Shown: one piece after another, positions 35,320 through 46,409 of the stretch | Layout: each line of letters begins with the position of its first letter | Numbering within the stretch: position 1 is the stretch's first letter | NCBI GenBank assembly: GCA_039654915.1 | Contig: CM077596.1 | Coordinates: 2,604,001-2,668,000, forward strand | DNA from: Aquilaria yunnanensis | Taxonomy: Eukaryota > Streptophyta > Magnoliopsida > Malvales > Thymelaeaceae | Reading direction: 5' to 3' | Length of the DNA stretch: 64,000 nt | Translations under genes and position numbers: made by a program | The notes under the pieces: generated by a model | What the model saw: only the letters and a program-made list of their open reading frames with translations | Databases searched by the model: none | Told to the model about the DNA's origin: nothing

Positions 35320-37854
35320 ATGGCATCTCTTCCTTGTACATCCCGATCAAACCGGCAATTCCCTCGTTTGAAAACCCCAACCGGAGTAGCTACTCTTGAA
35401 TCCAACTTACCGGCCCAGATAGCGATTCCGAACGGAAATTCCCATAATAGTCAAACTTTGTACGGCACTTACTCTCAAACTATATCGTCCCTCTGCAAAG
35501 ATGGCCAGCTTGATGAAGCATTGGACTTGCTCACTCAAATGGGCTACAAAGGACTCGAAATTGGGTACGATGTTTATGGCGAAATCCTTCAGGGGTGCGT
35601 CTATAACCGAGCTCTTTTTACGGGTAAGCAAATCCACGCTTACATTCTCAAGAAAGGCGATTCCTTAGCGAGAAATGAGTTCATCGAGACCAAGTTATTG
35701 ATTTTCTATGCAAAATGCGACGCTTTTGATGCTGCGACTCGTTTGTTCGGTAGGTTGAGATCGCAGAATGTGTTTTCCTGGGCAGCTGTTATTGGGTTGC
35801 ACTGTAGGATGGGGTACAGCGAGGATGCTCTGCTGGGATTCCGTGAGATGCAAGAAAATGGGGTTTTGCCCGACAATTTTGTGGTGCCAAATGCGTTGAA
35901 AGCTTGTGGAGCTTTGGGCTGGGTTGGGTTCGGAAGAGGGGTTCATGGGTACGTGGTGAAGGTGGGGTTTGATGGGTGTGTTTTTGTGATGAGTAGTTTG
36001 GTTGATATGTATGGTAAGTGTGGGGCTTTGGACGATGCAAAGAAGGTGTTTGATGGGATGAGTGACACCAATATAATAACATGGAATTCGATGATTACAG
36101 GGTACGTGCAAAATGGATTGAATGAAGAAGCAATGGATGTGTTCTATGACATGAGAGTAGAAGGTTTTGAACCCACTCAAGTTTCGATATCAGGTTTTTT
36201 ATCTGCTTCGGCTAGTTTAGGTGCAACTGAAGAGGGGAAGCAAGGGCATGCACTAGTGTTCTTAGGTGGATTAGAACTAAATAACGTTTTGGGCAGTTCA
36301 ATCATAAATTTTTATTCCAAAGTTGGTTTGATCGAGGATGCTGAGCTGATCTTTGCTAGAATTGTTGAAAAGGATGTAGTAACATGGAATTTGTTCATTT
36401 CCAGCTATTTGCAGCACAGATTGTTTGAGAGGGCACTGAATCTGTGCCATTCAATGAGATCACAACATTTGAGGTTTGACTCACTAACATTAGTATATAT
36501 ACTAGGCATAGCTGCCGGTTTAAGTGATATAAGGCTTGGAAAAGAATGTCATTGTTATTGTATTCGGAATAACCTACAATCTGATGTGGTTATTGCTAGT
36601 AGCATGGTAGATATGTATTCCAAATGTGGCAAAATTCATGTTGGCAGACAATTATTTGATTCCACAGCTGACAAAGATGTTATTTTGTGGAATACATTGT
36701 TGGGAGCGTATGCAGAAGCCGGTCTCAGTGGTGAGACCTTGAAGTTGTTTTATCAAATGCAACTAGAGAATGTTCCACCAAATATAGTATCGTGGAATTC
36801 TGTGATTTTGGGATTTGTTAGGAAAGGGCAGTTAACTGAGGCTAAAGACATGTTCTTTCAGATGCAATCTGTAGGAACCTCTCCTAATAAAGTCACTTGG
36901 TCAATTATTATCTCCGGTCTGGCTAAGAATGGCTCTGTCACTGATGTAATTCAACATTTCATGCAAATGCAAGACGCTGGTGTAAAACCCTGCACCATAT
37001 GTATTACCTGCTTACTGTCAGTTTGCACAGGTCTGGCATTGTTACAGTATGGAAGAGCTGTTCATGGATACACTATACGACTTGGCTTTTACTCTCAAAT
37101 TCCTATTGCTACTTCCTTAGTGGAAATGTATGCTAAATCTGGATTTGTAAATCAGGCAAAAAAGGTGTTTGATATGACCCCAAGTAAGGAGTTGGCTGTT
37201 TATAATGCCATGATCTCTGCTTATGCGTTACATGGGCAGGCAGGAGAAGCTTTTTCCCTTTATAATTATCTGCTAGAGTCGGGTACAAAACCAGATGGCA
37301 TAACCTTTACTAATGTTTTATCTGCATGCAGCCATTCTGGAATGGTGAAGGAAGGCTTGGAAATTTTCCTTGGAATGCTCTCTAACCATCATTTTGAGCC
37401 AAGCATGGAACATTATTGCTGCATGATCAATCTTCTTTCAAGGAGTGGCAACTTTGATGTAGCTTTTAGGCTTATTGATAGAATGCCCTATGAACCAGAT
37501 CCACAAATGATAGGATCGCTGCTTGCAGCTTGTAGAGAGCACAGTGAGGTTGAACTTGGGGAGTACTTGTCAGAAAAATTGTTATCTTTAGAACCAGATA
37601 ATTCTGGAAATTATGTGTCTATTTCAAATACATTTGCTGCTGCAGGGAGGTGGGAGGAGGTGATGGAAATAAGAAATCTAATGAAGGAAAAGGGGCTGAA
37701 AAAGGATCCCGGGTGTAGCTGGATCCAAATAGAAGGGAAACTTCAGGTGTTTGTAGCTGGTGATAGATCACACCTAAAAACCAAAGATATAAGTGAAGCA
37801 TTGATTTGGTTGAGAACCCATATGAACTGTCATGCTGAAATTCTTTGCTCCTGA
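35320..37854 (+). CDS. CRR21: PLS-class pentatricopeptide repeat protein, CRR21-like
   Basis: An intronless gene of 844 residues. It closely resembles Arabidopsis CRR21 (At5g55740, about 830 residues), a chloroplast RNA-editing specificity factor needed to edit the ndhD-2 site and so for NDH complex function. Shared landmarks include ISSLCKDG near 55-62, YGEILQGCVY (86-95), GKQIHAYILKKGD (102-114), the AKCDA and PDNFVVPN segments, and CKVGL/SKVGL-type repeats. Residues 1-45 are Ser/Pro/Arg/Asn-rich and fit a plastid transit peptide. PLS-type repeats fill about 50-730. An E domain follows (about 730-825, with GNYVSISN and KDPGCSWIQIEG). There is no DYW domain, so cytidine deaminase activity would come from a partner. 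The start is the only upstream ATG that gives the transit peptide (MASLP, as I recall for CRR21). It sits 108 bp from the divergent tRNA-Gly gene. Confidence 0.9.
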   Translation: MASLPCTSRSNRQFPRLKTPTGVATLESNLPAQIAIPNGNSHNSQTLYGTYSQTISSLCKDGQLDEALDLLTQMGYKGLEIGYDVYGEILQGCVYNRALFTGKQIHAYILKKGDSLARNEFIETKLLIFYAKCDAFDAATRLFGRLRSQNVFSWAAVIGLHCRMGYSEDALLGFREMQENGVLPDNFVVPNALKACGALGWVGFGRGVHGYVVKVGFDGCVFVMSSLVDMYGKCGALDDAKKVFDGMSDTNIITWNSMITGYVQNGLNEEAMDVFYDMRVEGFEPTQVSISGFLSASASLGATEEGKQGHALVFLGGLELNNVLGSSIINFYSKVGLIEDAELIFARIVEKDVVTWNLFISSYLQHRLFERALNLCHSMRSQHLRFDSLTLVYILGIAAGLSDIRLGKECHCYCIRNNLQSDVVIASSMVDMYSKCGKIHVGRQLFDSTADKDVILWNTLLGAYAEAGLSGETLKLFYQMQLENVPPNIVSWNSVILGFVRKGQLTEAKDMFFQMQSVGTSPNKVTWSIIISGLAKNGSVTDVIQHFMQMQDAGVKPCTICITCLLSVCTGLALLQYGRAVHGYTIRLGFYSQIPIATSLVEMYAKSGFVNQAKKVFDMTPSKELAVYNAMISAYALHGQAGEAFSLYNYLLESGTKPDGITFTNVLSACSHSGMVKEGLEIFLGMLSNHHFEPSMEHYCCMINLLSRSGNFDVAFRLIDRMPYEPDPQMIGSLLAACREHSEVELGEYLSEKLLSLEPDNSGNYVSISNTFAAAGRWEEVMEIRNLMKEKGLKKDPGCSWIQIEGKLQVFVAGDRSHLKTKDISEALIWLRTHMNCHAEILCS

Positions 37855-40492
37855 GAACCGAGTAAGGTTGATTTAGATGCGGTTATGAAAGAAGTTCAGA
37901 GAGATGAACCTGCAATCAAATTTGTGGGGGATGACATTGCATCTTCAACCTGAAGGTCAGGAAGTTGGGACTATGGCACTCCAGAAATTGGTTTAAAGGA
38001 GATTCCATATTGAACCATATGAGAAGACTGCCCATGGAATTACAGAAACATTAGAAGGCATTCTCCATGGAATTTCGGTTTATCATGGTATAACATTTCG
38101 TAAGCACAAAAGAAAAGTTGTATGATGGATCTGTACAAATTACTTCAAAAGAACCACTTTAGAAAGCGGACACCTGGCGTTAACTTGTGGATTATTCCCC
38201 TCTTTTCTTGTAGCGTAAAGAACCTCAATTGTGCTTAGCTTTTCGTGGAAGTGAAGACATTAGAAGTGCTTGAATGGTCTGTTTGAAAAATCAGATAAGT
38301 GTGTTTTGGCTTTGAATTCTTGACTCATCTTCTCCTCACCATTTTCTTCCATTTCTACTCACTTGACAGGGCTTCAAAGCAAAGGACAGTCGCAAACATA
38401 CTCATTTGGCACGCTTAATTCCGAAGGAAGGTGAGACAATGTCCAGGCAAAGATAAAGTTCTCAGTTCACACTCATGGGAGATCAATGGAAGAGATACTT
38501 TGGGTTCCTCTAGATTCAGTTTGGTTCGTATTTCTGCTCAATTAATGATCATTTTTGTTTCCTTCTGTTGTATAAAGCAATCGTTTTTCTTGACAATGCA
38601 GCCTATATGGAATGTTTATTTAAATAATTTTATGTTTCAACTATAGATGTTGTATAGTATGACTTCTAATTATTATTCTGAAGATTTTTTTTTTCCTTTA
38701 AGTGTGCTTCATGTTTGGGAGAGGTACTTTTCCTGTGAATATTTTTTAAAAAAGAAAAAGAAAAAGAAAAAGAAAAAGAAGAGAGGACAATGGAAAAAGA
38801 AACTAAGATGGACCAAGCTGGTATGCTTTTGAGTACTGTTGTTCTTTATTGGCTGTTTTCTCTTTAATTTTTATATTTATAAGTCACATTAGAGTCAATA
38901 ATACATAAGAAATTTTACTATCTAATATAATCTCTCCCTTTTTTTTTTCGTGAACAGTTAGAACAGTTTTATTTGACCAATCCACTAAAAGGAATAAATT
39001 TCCTTGTACAAGTGAAGACTTCAATTCAATCCTTCGTCGCTACATGAGAATGTTTCTCAGTCATCATGTTTACTGTAAATTTGACATCAATTGGGGAAAA
39101 CTATTTGGGGACCAGTCTTTCTGTGGTTCTCTTAAAGAATTGTTGGATAAACGTTACGTGGCTATCCTATCAGAATCATCAAATAGTTTTTTTTTTTTTT
39201 TTAAAAAAAAAGTCGATAAGAAGCATAAAGACGGGCTTCCCCCCATTAATTGCATGGCCCTTTTTTCGTCTTTTCATTGGACACAAATCATCAAGGACAA
39301 GGTTTTTTCCCCATTAATTAAACATATATACCAAAGTGACTGTAACCGAGGCCAAAAGAATAGTAATATTTTGTCTACACATAATGGACTTTGTTTCATA
39401 AAAATGGGCAGTGTATGATTACTCGGGGTAAAGAAAATGATACTGTATGAAATATCCATACCCTACCTCATAAAGTGGAGGGATAGCATGTGATGGGAAA
39501 TTAAAGCTTTTCCTTGTGCCGGGGCTGTAAAATTTCAGTTCATATGCTTGTTTCAGTATGAGCAGCGAATGGAAGGAGTCTGAGAATGATAGTTCATGGG
39601 ACTCTCTTTTTTTAAGTTTCAATTTCTTGTTGACATGTTTGCTTGCCCACTAATGAGTGGCAGGTTTAATTTCGTAAACTGTTATATGAAAATATAAAAG
39701 AAATGTCATTTCCAGGATATAACTTGTTAAATACAACTACTTGCCTAATTGATTTGCTAATCAAATGTCAATTATTAGCTTTAGAGAATGCGAGGCCTTG
39801 TTTGACGATCTAAAGCCAGAGTGGGGGTCACGCGCATGTTGCCAAAACTCCTCAGAGAGAAAAAGGTAAAAATAAAAGCAAATCTTGCCGAAAGATTATG
39901 GTTGGAAAATTTGATGATATCGAGTTAATTAAAGAGCTGCATCCATATCTAGCTATGGGTTGATTCATGTTTCTATTTCCATTGAATAGAATGAGAAATT
40001 AGAACCATAGGCAAGACATTTGATGTAAGAGACTAGTTTCTGAGGTTTATAATTAACCTGGAAGAAAATAAAGAGCTGGCTTGTGTTATAAGATTTATAC
40101 CCACTAGTGCCCGGTGATCATGATTGATACCAAGCCGACAAAAAGGGAAGTAGTGTGAGGAAATTTCGTTCGGTTCACAGTCACACAACTCAGGGATGGA
40201 GATAGAAAGTTAACCTACATGCCTGACGCAATCATAACCAAAAAAAGGCTCTTGCTTTGTGTTTGTGCGATATGTTTTTAAAATCAAACCGTTCATCAAA
40301 GCAACGTGAGTCTTCGGTTAATGGATCAATCGGTTCAACCGGTCAAGGTTGTTAAGGTCTTGGTCCAAATTTTAGGATTCCGTGATCTTATGATCTAATA
40401 TCATAAAATTTTATTAAAAAATAATAAAACTGGTGATATAATAGGATCAGATAAAATGCCAATTGAGATCTTAAGATAAGTAGAATTTTTCG
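37855..40492. other. PPR 3' flank and intergenic DNA
   Basis: The first several hundred bases probably include the PPR 3' UTR. No further gene is supported; the open frames at 38431-38646, 39044-39418 and others have no domain. An AAAAAG microsatellite lies at 38748-38781 and a T/A homopolymer junction at about 39187-39211. Confidence 0.5.
38748..38781. repeat. (AAAAAG)n microsatellite
   Basis: Five to six AAAAAG units ending AAG. Purine-only tract, non-coding. Confidence 0.85.
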
Positions 40493-40500
40493 ATTGTATC

Positions 40501-40965
40501 CAGTGGCAAAACCAGGTTTTTAAGCTTGGAGGGGCTAGGCGGATATGACCAAAACTTAGGTGAAAAAATTTATTTAAATAATTATTTATAAAAATTAACT
40601 TTTATAAAAAAATTATTTAAAATGTTTACTTTTTATTGTAAATTCATTCATAAGTTCTCAACTATTATATATTTGTCTCAATTCCCAACATTAACTATTG
40701 GTTAAAAGGTAAATTTGCAATGCCAAACAATGGTTGGGATGAATATGTAATAATTGAAAGATTAAGGACAAACTTAAAATGAAAAGTAAAGATTTAGGAC
40801 TATTGGTGTTTTTTACTTTTTCAATATTCTTCACCAATTCGGGGGCAAAATTCCCAATTGGTCTTTGACTTCTTACAAAACAACCAACTTAGTACATAAT
40901 ATTTACAAACTTTCAAAATTTTCAGGGGGCAGCAACACCCTCTCCCCTATGTGGCTTCACCACTG
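40501..40965. mobile_element. hAT-type MITE with 8-bp target duplication
   Basis: 465 bp, flanked by perfect 8-bp duplications ATTGTATC (40493-40500 and 40966-40973). The left terminus is CAGTGGCAAAACCAGG and the complemented right terminus is CAGTGGTGAAGCCACA: a 13-bp imperfect inverted repeat starting CAGTG. An 8-bp duplication plus a CAG-type terminus is the signature of hAT elements. No transposase is encoded. Confidence 0.9.
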
Positions 40966-40973
40966 ATTGTATC

Positions 40974-42709
40974 GATCTTACTTGGTATTGATTTTTGTTA
41001 GTTACACTTGTATTTTAACCCAAATTAAAAAGTTTAGGTGATTGAGCCATTGTTACTAAAGTTTGGCTATCCAAACTAGTGATTATATAACTTGAATTGT
41101 GAAGTAAATAAAAAAAAGGTTGGTCTTTCTCTCATTTAGAAGACAAAACTCGAAACTTTGAAAGCACTTCTATATGTTTGCCGTTATTGTGTTTGTTATA
41201 TTTGTTTATAAATTTCTTTTAAACATGTGTTGGTTATTGAGTTAGTTATGTTGATGTATGCTCTACTAGGCTCGAGCTTTACTTGTACTATAGCATTAAT
41301 TGTGTTTTATCATTGTTATGATACTTGAACTTTATTAAGTTTCTAATATAATTGATCTTCCATGTGAATTACGTTCTTTATTATTAGTAATTTTGATTTT
41401 TTAGTAGAATCTTATGATCTATGATCTGATTTTATGGTTCTGATTTTGTATAATGAAAAACGATCTTAGGTAAGATCTTAATCTTAACAACTTTAGGTTA
41501 TACCATTGAGTCAAAAACCTTTCTAATGGTTTTGTTAGTTCATGTCTAGGGATTAGGCAAAGGCTTCCTTGCTAATTTTAAAATGAACAGAGTGAAAACT
41601 ATAAGTATTGAAAGCACAAGGACCGACTTTGAATTTTTCCAATCCTTACATAAATATCTAACTCTAAAGACACAGAACGTAATTCCGGACGTAGTTTCTT
41701 TTCTTCAGCCTCCCCAGACTTGTTTCTTCTCTTTAGCGCTGGTTGCACCAAACAGCTTCCTTTTTTTTTTTTTTTTTTGTTTTGCTTAATTACTCTCTTT
41801 TTGTATAGAATCCTTGATCAATGGATTTGTTTTCTTTGTAGGACATTCATTACCGTGTAACACAAAGAAAGCAACTACAAAAAAAAAAGAGCCTATAGAT
41901 GGTGCCTTTCTCTCAATTTCACTCCCACGACGGCTAGCCTTCCTCCTTTAAGTTTTTAGTTTTACTTTTTTTTTTTTTTCAAAATTTTTACAATTCTTAT
42001 ATAATTGTTTCATACGCTTAGTTTGTTAAAGTTTGAAAGTTTACTGATTCGATGGTTTTAGGCGGTTTTGACTAAATACTAAAATGGGGCAATAACTAGC
42101 TAAGAGAGTTATTGTTTCACGATTGAACTGATAGATCTGGTCCAACTTTGACCATACTGTTTGTGGAAGACACTTAATCGTTTGTAATTTCTTTATTATT
42201 ATTATTTTTTATTTTTTGGCATATAAGACTTAATGAGCTAAGTTAGTTTTTTTCCAATCGTGGGATAGGTACTTATATCTGCCAACCCCTAACTCATCCA
42301 GCTCTGTTGGAGTCAAGGCTGAATGGCTAAAATGAAGTACTCACCATCAAAAAAATAATAAAACAATTGTTTGAAGTGTATGTTGAAGTTATTAAACATA
42401 AAAATATTACAAAAACTTGGGATGAATATATTACAAAAACATGGGATGACTCAAAAAGCAAAATCTAGTTAACGAATTCAAACAAATACAGCCCGCCAGA
42501 ACTTTGATTTGATTATCAAATACCTTCATAGCTAAGTTAGTTGATAGTTTGCTATTTTATGAATAATTTGACCTTTTGAAATTTTAGTTCATTAAAATAA
42601 ATTTGGTCCGTGCACACCGATTTCCCCCTTATCATCACTTCCCATCTGTCATCCAGAAATTCTTGTATTCCTTTTACCAACTAATGATTCTTTTTTTCTT
42701 TAAAAGTAA
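40974..42709. other. Intergenic, no gene supported
   Basis: AT-rich DNA with a 19-T tract at about 41760-41778 and another T tract near 41967. The open frame at 41583-41789 (+) has no recognisable domain. Confidence 0.5.
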
Positions 42710-43380
42710 CCAAATCATAGTATTTTTCAAGTTGTTAAAAATATCAAAATTATCAGTAAAGTTTTGGGTTGAGAGTAGATATGCTATTATAGTTTTTTTT
42801 TTTGCCCAATCTCTCACTAATGTTTTAAAATGAACTGGATATGTCACTTAAGTTTTATATTAAGGGTGGATATATCATTGACCATTAAAAATATAATGGA
42901 AAACATTAAAAGCCAACGAAAAATGTTAAAAATAACAAAATTTAAAATTTTAGGGTGATAATACAAGTTTTAACAAACTTCAAAGACTTTTTGTAATTAA
43001 ACTTTTTTTCTCTCTCTCAAAAATGCAAGCGAGGAGCTTAGACGGTAGAGACAGAAAGAGGGGATGGGGTTGGGACGCTGGTAATGGAGACAATAACAGA
43101 GTTGAAGCGCTGATGGCAGAAATCTAACCCTCCTTTTGCAAAAAATCTTGAAGGTCCTGATATTTTTTTAAAGATACATAATAACCTCAATATTTCAAAA
43201 CGTGCTATTTTTACCATTTTTCATTATTTTTCTAACCGGCAATGGCATATTCGGTCCATTTTAAAACATTAGTGGGAGATTGGAAAAAAAAAACTATAGT
43301 TGCATATCTGCTTTCTACCCAAAATATTAGTGGTAAGTTTGATATTTATGCCTTTCAAGTTTGACGTTACTGTATCATTT
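42710..43380. mobile_element. Fold-back element, about 670 bp
   Basis: Inverted arms share ATATCAAA, then TTTTGGGT, GCAGATATGC/GTAGATATGC, AATCTC(T/C)CACTAATG and TTTTAAAATG. The left arm is 42710-42960 and the right arm about 43150-43380, at roughly 70% similarity by eye. The centre (about 43020-43110) is GC-richer. No target duplication was found and the class is unknown. Confidence 0.5.
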
Positions 43381-44656
43381 ATAGCTAATAGAAGAATGGA
43401 AAGTACTGAATTGGAACTAACAGAAATTATGTGCTAGTAATTATAATGTCAAGAAAAATGTCAGACAACATGTTTATTATTTGAGGCGGGAGAGGTGAGA
43501 TTATATCCTGTCTGTACAAATATATATATTTTTTTATGGAAGGGTACTTCATTTCAATTATTGGTGAGTCAAACAGTATCTCACAAACTAATGATATAGA
43601 ATACTAAAGAACAATAAAGACATATAAATTGGACAATAAAATGCTACACATCTTTGAGACACAGAGTGAAGAGAAGAAAATCAAATCAAACCAAAATCTT
43701 CCAGATAAATCAGAATAATTATGAAGAAATAACTCATAATTAACTAAAAAAATATCAGATATTAGTGATAAAATCTAGCCTTTTTTTATTAATAGAATCA
43801 TAAATATCTGGCAATTTGTACCAAGTAGATATAAATGTACTTATTTGGACGGTTGTTGGCACACCTAACCAAGGTATTAAATACTACAACCTTTGAAAAT
43901 ACCGCATCACATAAATTCTAGGTATACTGTATGAAATACCACATTGAATATATTAAATAAAATTTTTTACACATTTTTATATGTATTCTAATTTATTATA
44001 GTAATTTCCTAAATATAAATAATATATATGTGAAAAATGATATTTTTTATACAAAAACACTAAACTTGAAATATATAGAACAAAATAAATTTAGGTTATG
44101 CATGAATTACATGTCTTTTATAGAACCATTCCAGAAAATAGGGACTGTATTTTGTAAGAATTATAATAATTTTCAAAGATAAATTATGTTAATATCATTT
44201 GCAAATTAAATTTGTTTGCAAATAAAAAATGAAATTGAAATTTATGTCAAAATATTTGTATTAATTATATATTTTTTCATTTTACCTATTTATGTATGGT
44301 ATTTTAATGTAAAATAACAAAAAAAAAAAATTGTTGACATGGGACGTGAAAAACAGGATGCTATGATACGTATCGTGAAGCAATATTTCATAGTATAAAC
44401 TGATATTTTGATAAAACATACATAAAACCCAAGCAGTATGTGCAGTATACCATGATTATGTAAAATATATCACGGTATTTTACATGAAAAAGAAAGATAA
44501 AATATAAAAATATTTATATCACATACTGCTTACATGCGGTAAGCGGTATGATATGTGGTATACCATTATATTATATTAAAGACCATGCGCGTAACTACAA
44601 CCAAATGCAGGAGATAGTTAATTTACTTCTTGGAAATTAACAATTTGTCAAATTAG
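43381..44656. other. AT-rich intergenic, repeat-like
   Basis: About 43870-44590 contains many GGTAT/ATACC phrases (AAGGTATTAAATACTAC near the left, GTGGTATACCATTATA near the right) and may be a decayed transposon. The ends do not give a convincing inverted repeat or target duplication. No gene is seen. Confidence 0.4.
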
Positions 44657-44923
44657 TTAATCTACCAAATGGTTGAACAAAGACGGCCGGATCACAATAC
44701 TGTTCCCCTGCGCACGGAAAGATAGGCATGTAACATAATAATGTCGTGGAGTTATTAAGTTAAAGGGACATACTATTATTAATTGCAAATGTTTTCTACC
44801 GAAATCCCCATTCTGTCTCTGTGACTGTGCTCCAAAGAATGCAGGGTCAGCAGGAAGATTAGGGAGGGGGTTAATAAACTCTGTCAAGATACATCCTAGC
44901 AATGCAAATACCAAATGAATCAT
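44657..44923 (-). CDS. Possible first exon or small secreted-type ORF
   Basis: On the minus strand, ATG at 44923 opens MIHLVFALLGCILTEF, a hydrophobic signal-like start, then PLPNLPADPAFFGAQ. The frame remains open for 88 codons. A GT donor candidate (GGTAGAAA, about 44795) suggests only the first ~42 residues may be exonic. Upstream on the same strand lies a good TATA box at 45045-45054 and a CACGTG G-box at 45233-45238. I do not recognise the protein. It could be a real small gene, the first exon of a gene lost to transposons downstream, or chance. Confidence 0.3.
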   Translation of the reverse strand: MIHLVFALLGCILTEFINPLPNLPADPAFFGAQSQRQNGDFGRKHLQLIIVCPFNLITPRHYYVTCLSFRAQGNSIVIRPSLFNHLVD

Positions 44924-45044
44924 CTTTTACCACGGCGGTAAATCCTTGTCTTTACCCGCTAGGCACGAGAAAAAAAAAAAACAAAAAGGAACAAGAAGAG
45001 AATCATAATAAAGAATAAAAATAGAAATGAAATGAGATGGTCTG

Positions 45045-45054
45045 TATTTATATA
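45045..45054 (-). promoter_or_regulatory. TATA-box candidate, minus strand
   Basis: Reads TATATAAATA on the minus strand, 122 bp upstream of the ATG at 44923. A palindromic CACGTG G-box lies a further ~180 bp upstream (45233-45238). The pair looks like a plant promoter, though no strong gene follows. Confidence 0.4.
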
Positions 45055-45254
45055 TTTTTGCGAATGGAAAAGAGCCAGGGGATAAAAGGAGACTGGAAAG
45101 AAAAGGCAGGGCAGTGTAAGCAAATTGAGCCCGACCAATTTCGTTTTGTGTTCCGACGGAACGGCCCACCTGAACCTGAAGCTTCCCTATTATGTTCCTT
45201 TCGATTAGCCTAAAAAGTATTTATTATCGATGCACGTGTCTTGTTCTGGGTGGT

Positions 45255-46199
45255 TGGACGATATATGGAGGTGAAGTGAGCCTCTGATATTGGACCCTGA
45301 CCTGTTCATTGATGAATGAAAGAAACTACTACAGCCTTTAATAATGACGGACGCAAGAGTATCTTCCATTGCGTGAGGGTCATATGCGCTCTCATGGACT
45401 ATGAGCATATCATCATCCTAAATTTTGATCGGGAAATGTATAGAAGTGTTTGCCCAACCTACATTTATTTTCATGTATGTTTTAAAACTTTTACTTAACC
45501 TTCTCTTTTGCTAGCTCCGAAAGCTCATCATCTAACAAAATAAAAAAAACCTACACTACACTTCCACTTTTCTTTTCTTATCCTCGAACACCCAGACCTT
45601 TTGAATATAACAAAATAAGTATCTTCTTCGATCATGCATAAGCAGCACCATTTATGTTGTTGCTCTTAAGACTCCAAGGGATTTCCAAAGGGCTTCTAGA
45701 GTCCACAAGCGACGTCGTTGAATTGAACCAACTCAATGACATCAATATTTCTCTCGAAAACCAAGAAAAATATGATGATGGCCCCATTTGATCGAGAGAT
45801 CCTGTCATTGTAGAATCGCCGATAACAATCTGATCGCCGTCCAAGAGGGGGTAGAAGAACCAGGAGCACTTATTTCTTAGTGTCCTAAACTTTCCTTCCC
45901 CTCAACAACTGTGCCACATTTCTATATTTTCACACTTTCCAGAATCCCAAACTCTAATCTCCTTGCAAAGCAAGATACGAGACCTAGCAAATTCTCGTTT
46001 AGTTCTTATACCACTCTTAGTTGATCTAGTATGTAACATTTCTTGAAATATAATTGTTGGGCAATATGGGGGTGTGAAAAATGTCGATGATGCAATGGTT
46101 TGACGCAGTGGCGAGGAGACTGATGACATTAGCACAACCACCATTAGGGGCTCTGGCATCAGGAGGAAGTAATTCAAGGGATAGTATGGGAATGCCAAA
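45255..46199. other. Intergenic with unassigned minus-strand frames
   Basis: Minus-strand frames at 45632-45844 (LDGDQIVIGDSTMTG near its start) and 45902-46204 have coding-like composition but no domain I can name. They may be decayed gene or TE sequence. Nothing firmer can be said. Confidence 0.35.
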
Positions 46200-46204
46200 C
46201 CCAA

Positions 46205-46371
46205 TGTAATAACTCAAGTTTAGAATTGATCAACAAAACATCTACTCATACTATATGGGCTATCATTTCAAAAAAGAATAAGTACTAAGTGATTATGTTC
46301 TGAAATTTATATCTATAAATCCACAAAAGGCTTCCTAAATTTCTCTTATGTGGGATATGGGGGGTGTTACA
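46205..46371 (-). repeat. TRIM LTR 1
   Basis: 167 bp, TGTAATAACTC...GGTGTTACA on the plus strand. It abuts the left CCCAA duplication. Confidence 0.8.
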
Positions 46372-46409
46372 AACCTTTCCCCTTATGTACCCAATGTCTT
46401 TGTTAAAGT

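Noticed and set aside
43870..44590. Decayed transposon suggested by repeated GGTAT/ATACC phrases
   Set aside because: The ends do not give a convincing inverted repeat or matching target duplication, so it was not called as an element.
45632..45844. Minus-strand frame with coding-like composition
   Set aside because: No family recognised, no splice partners; left as intergenic.
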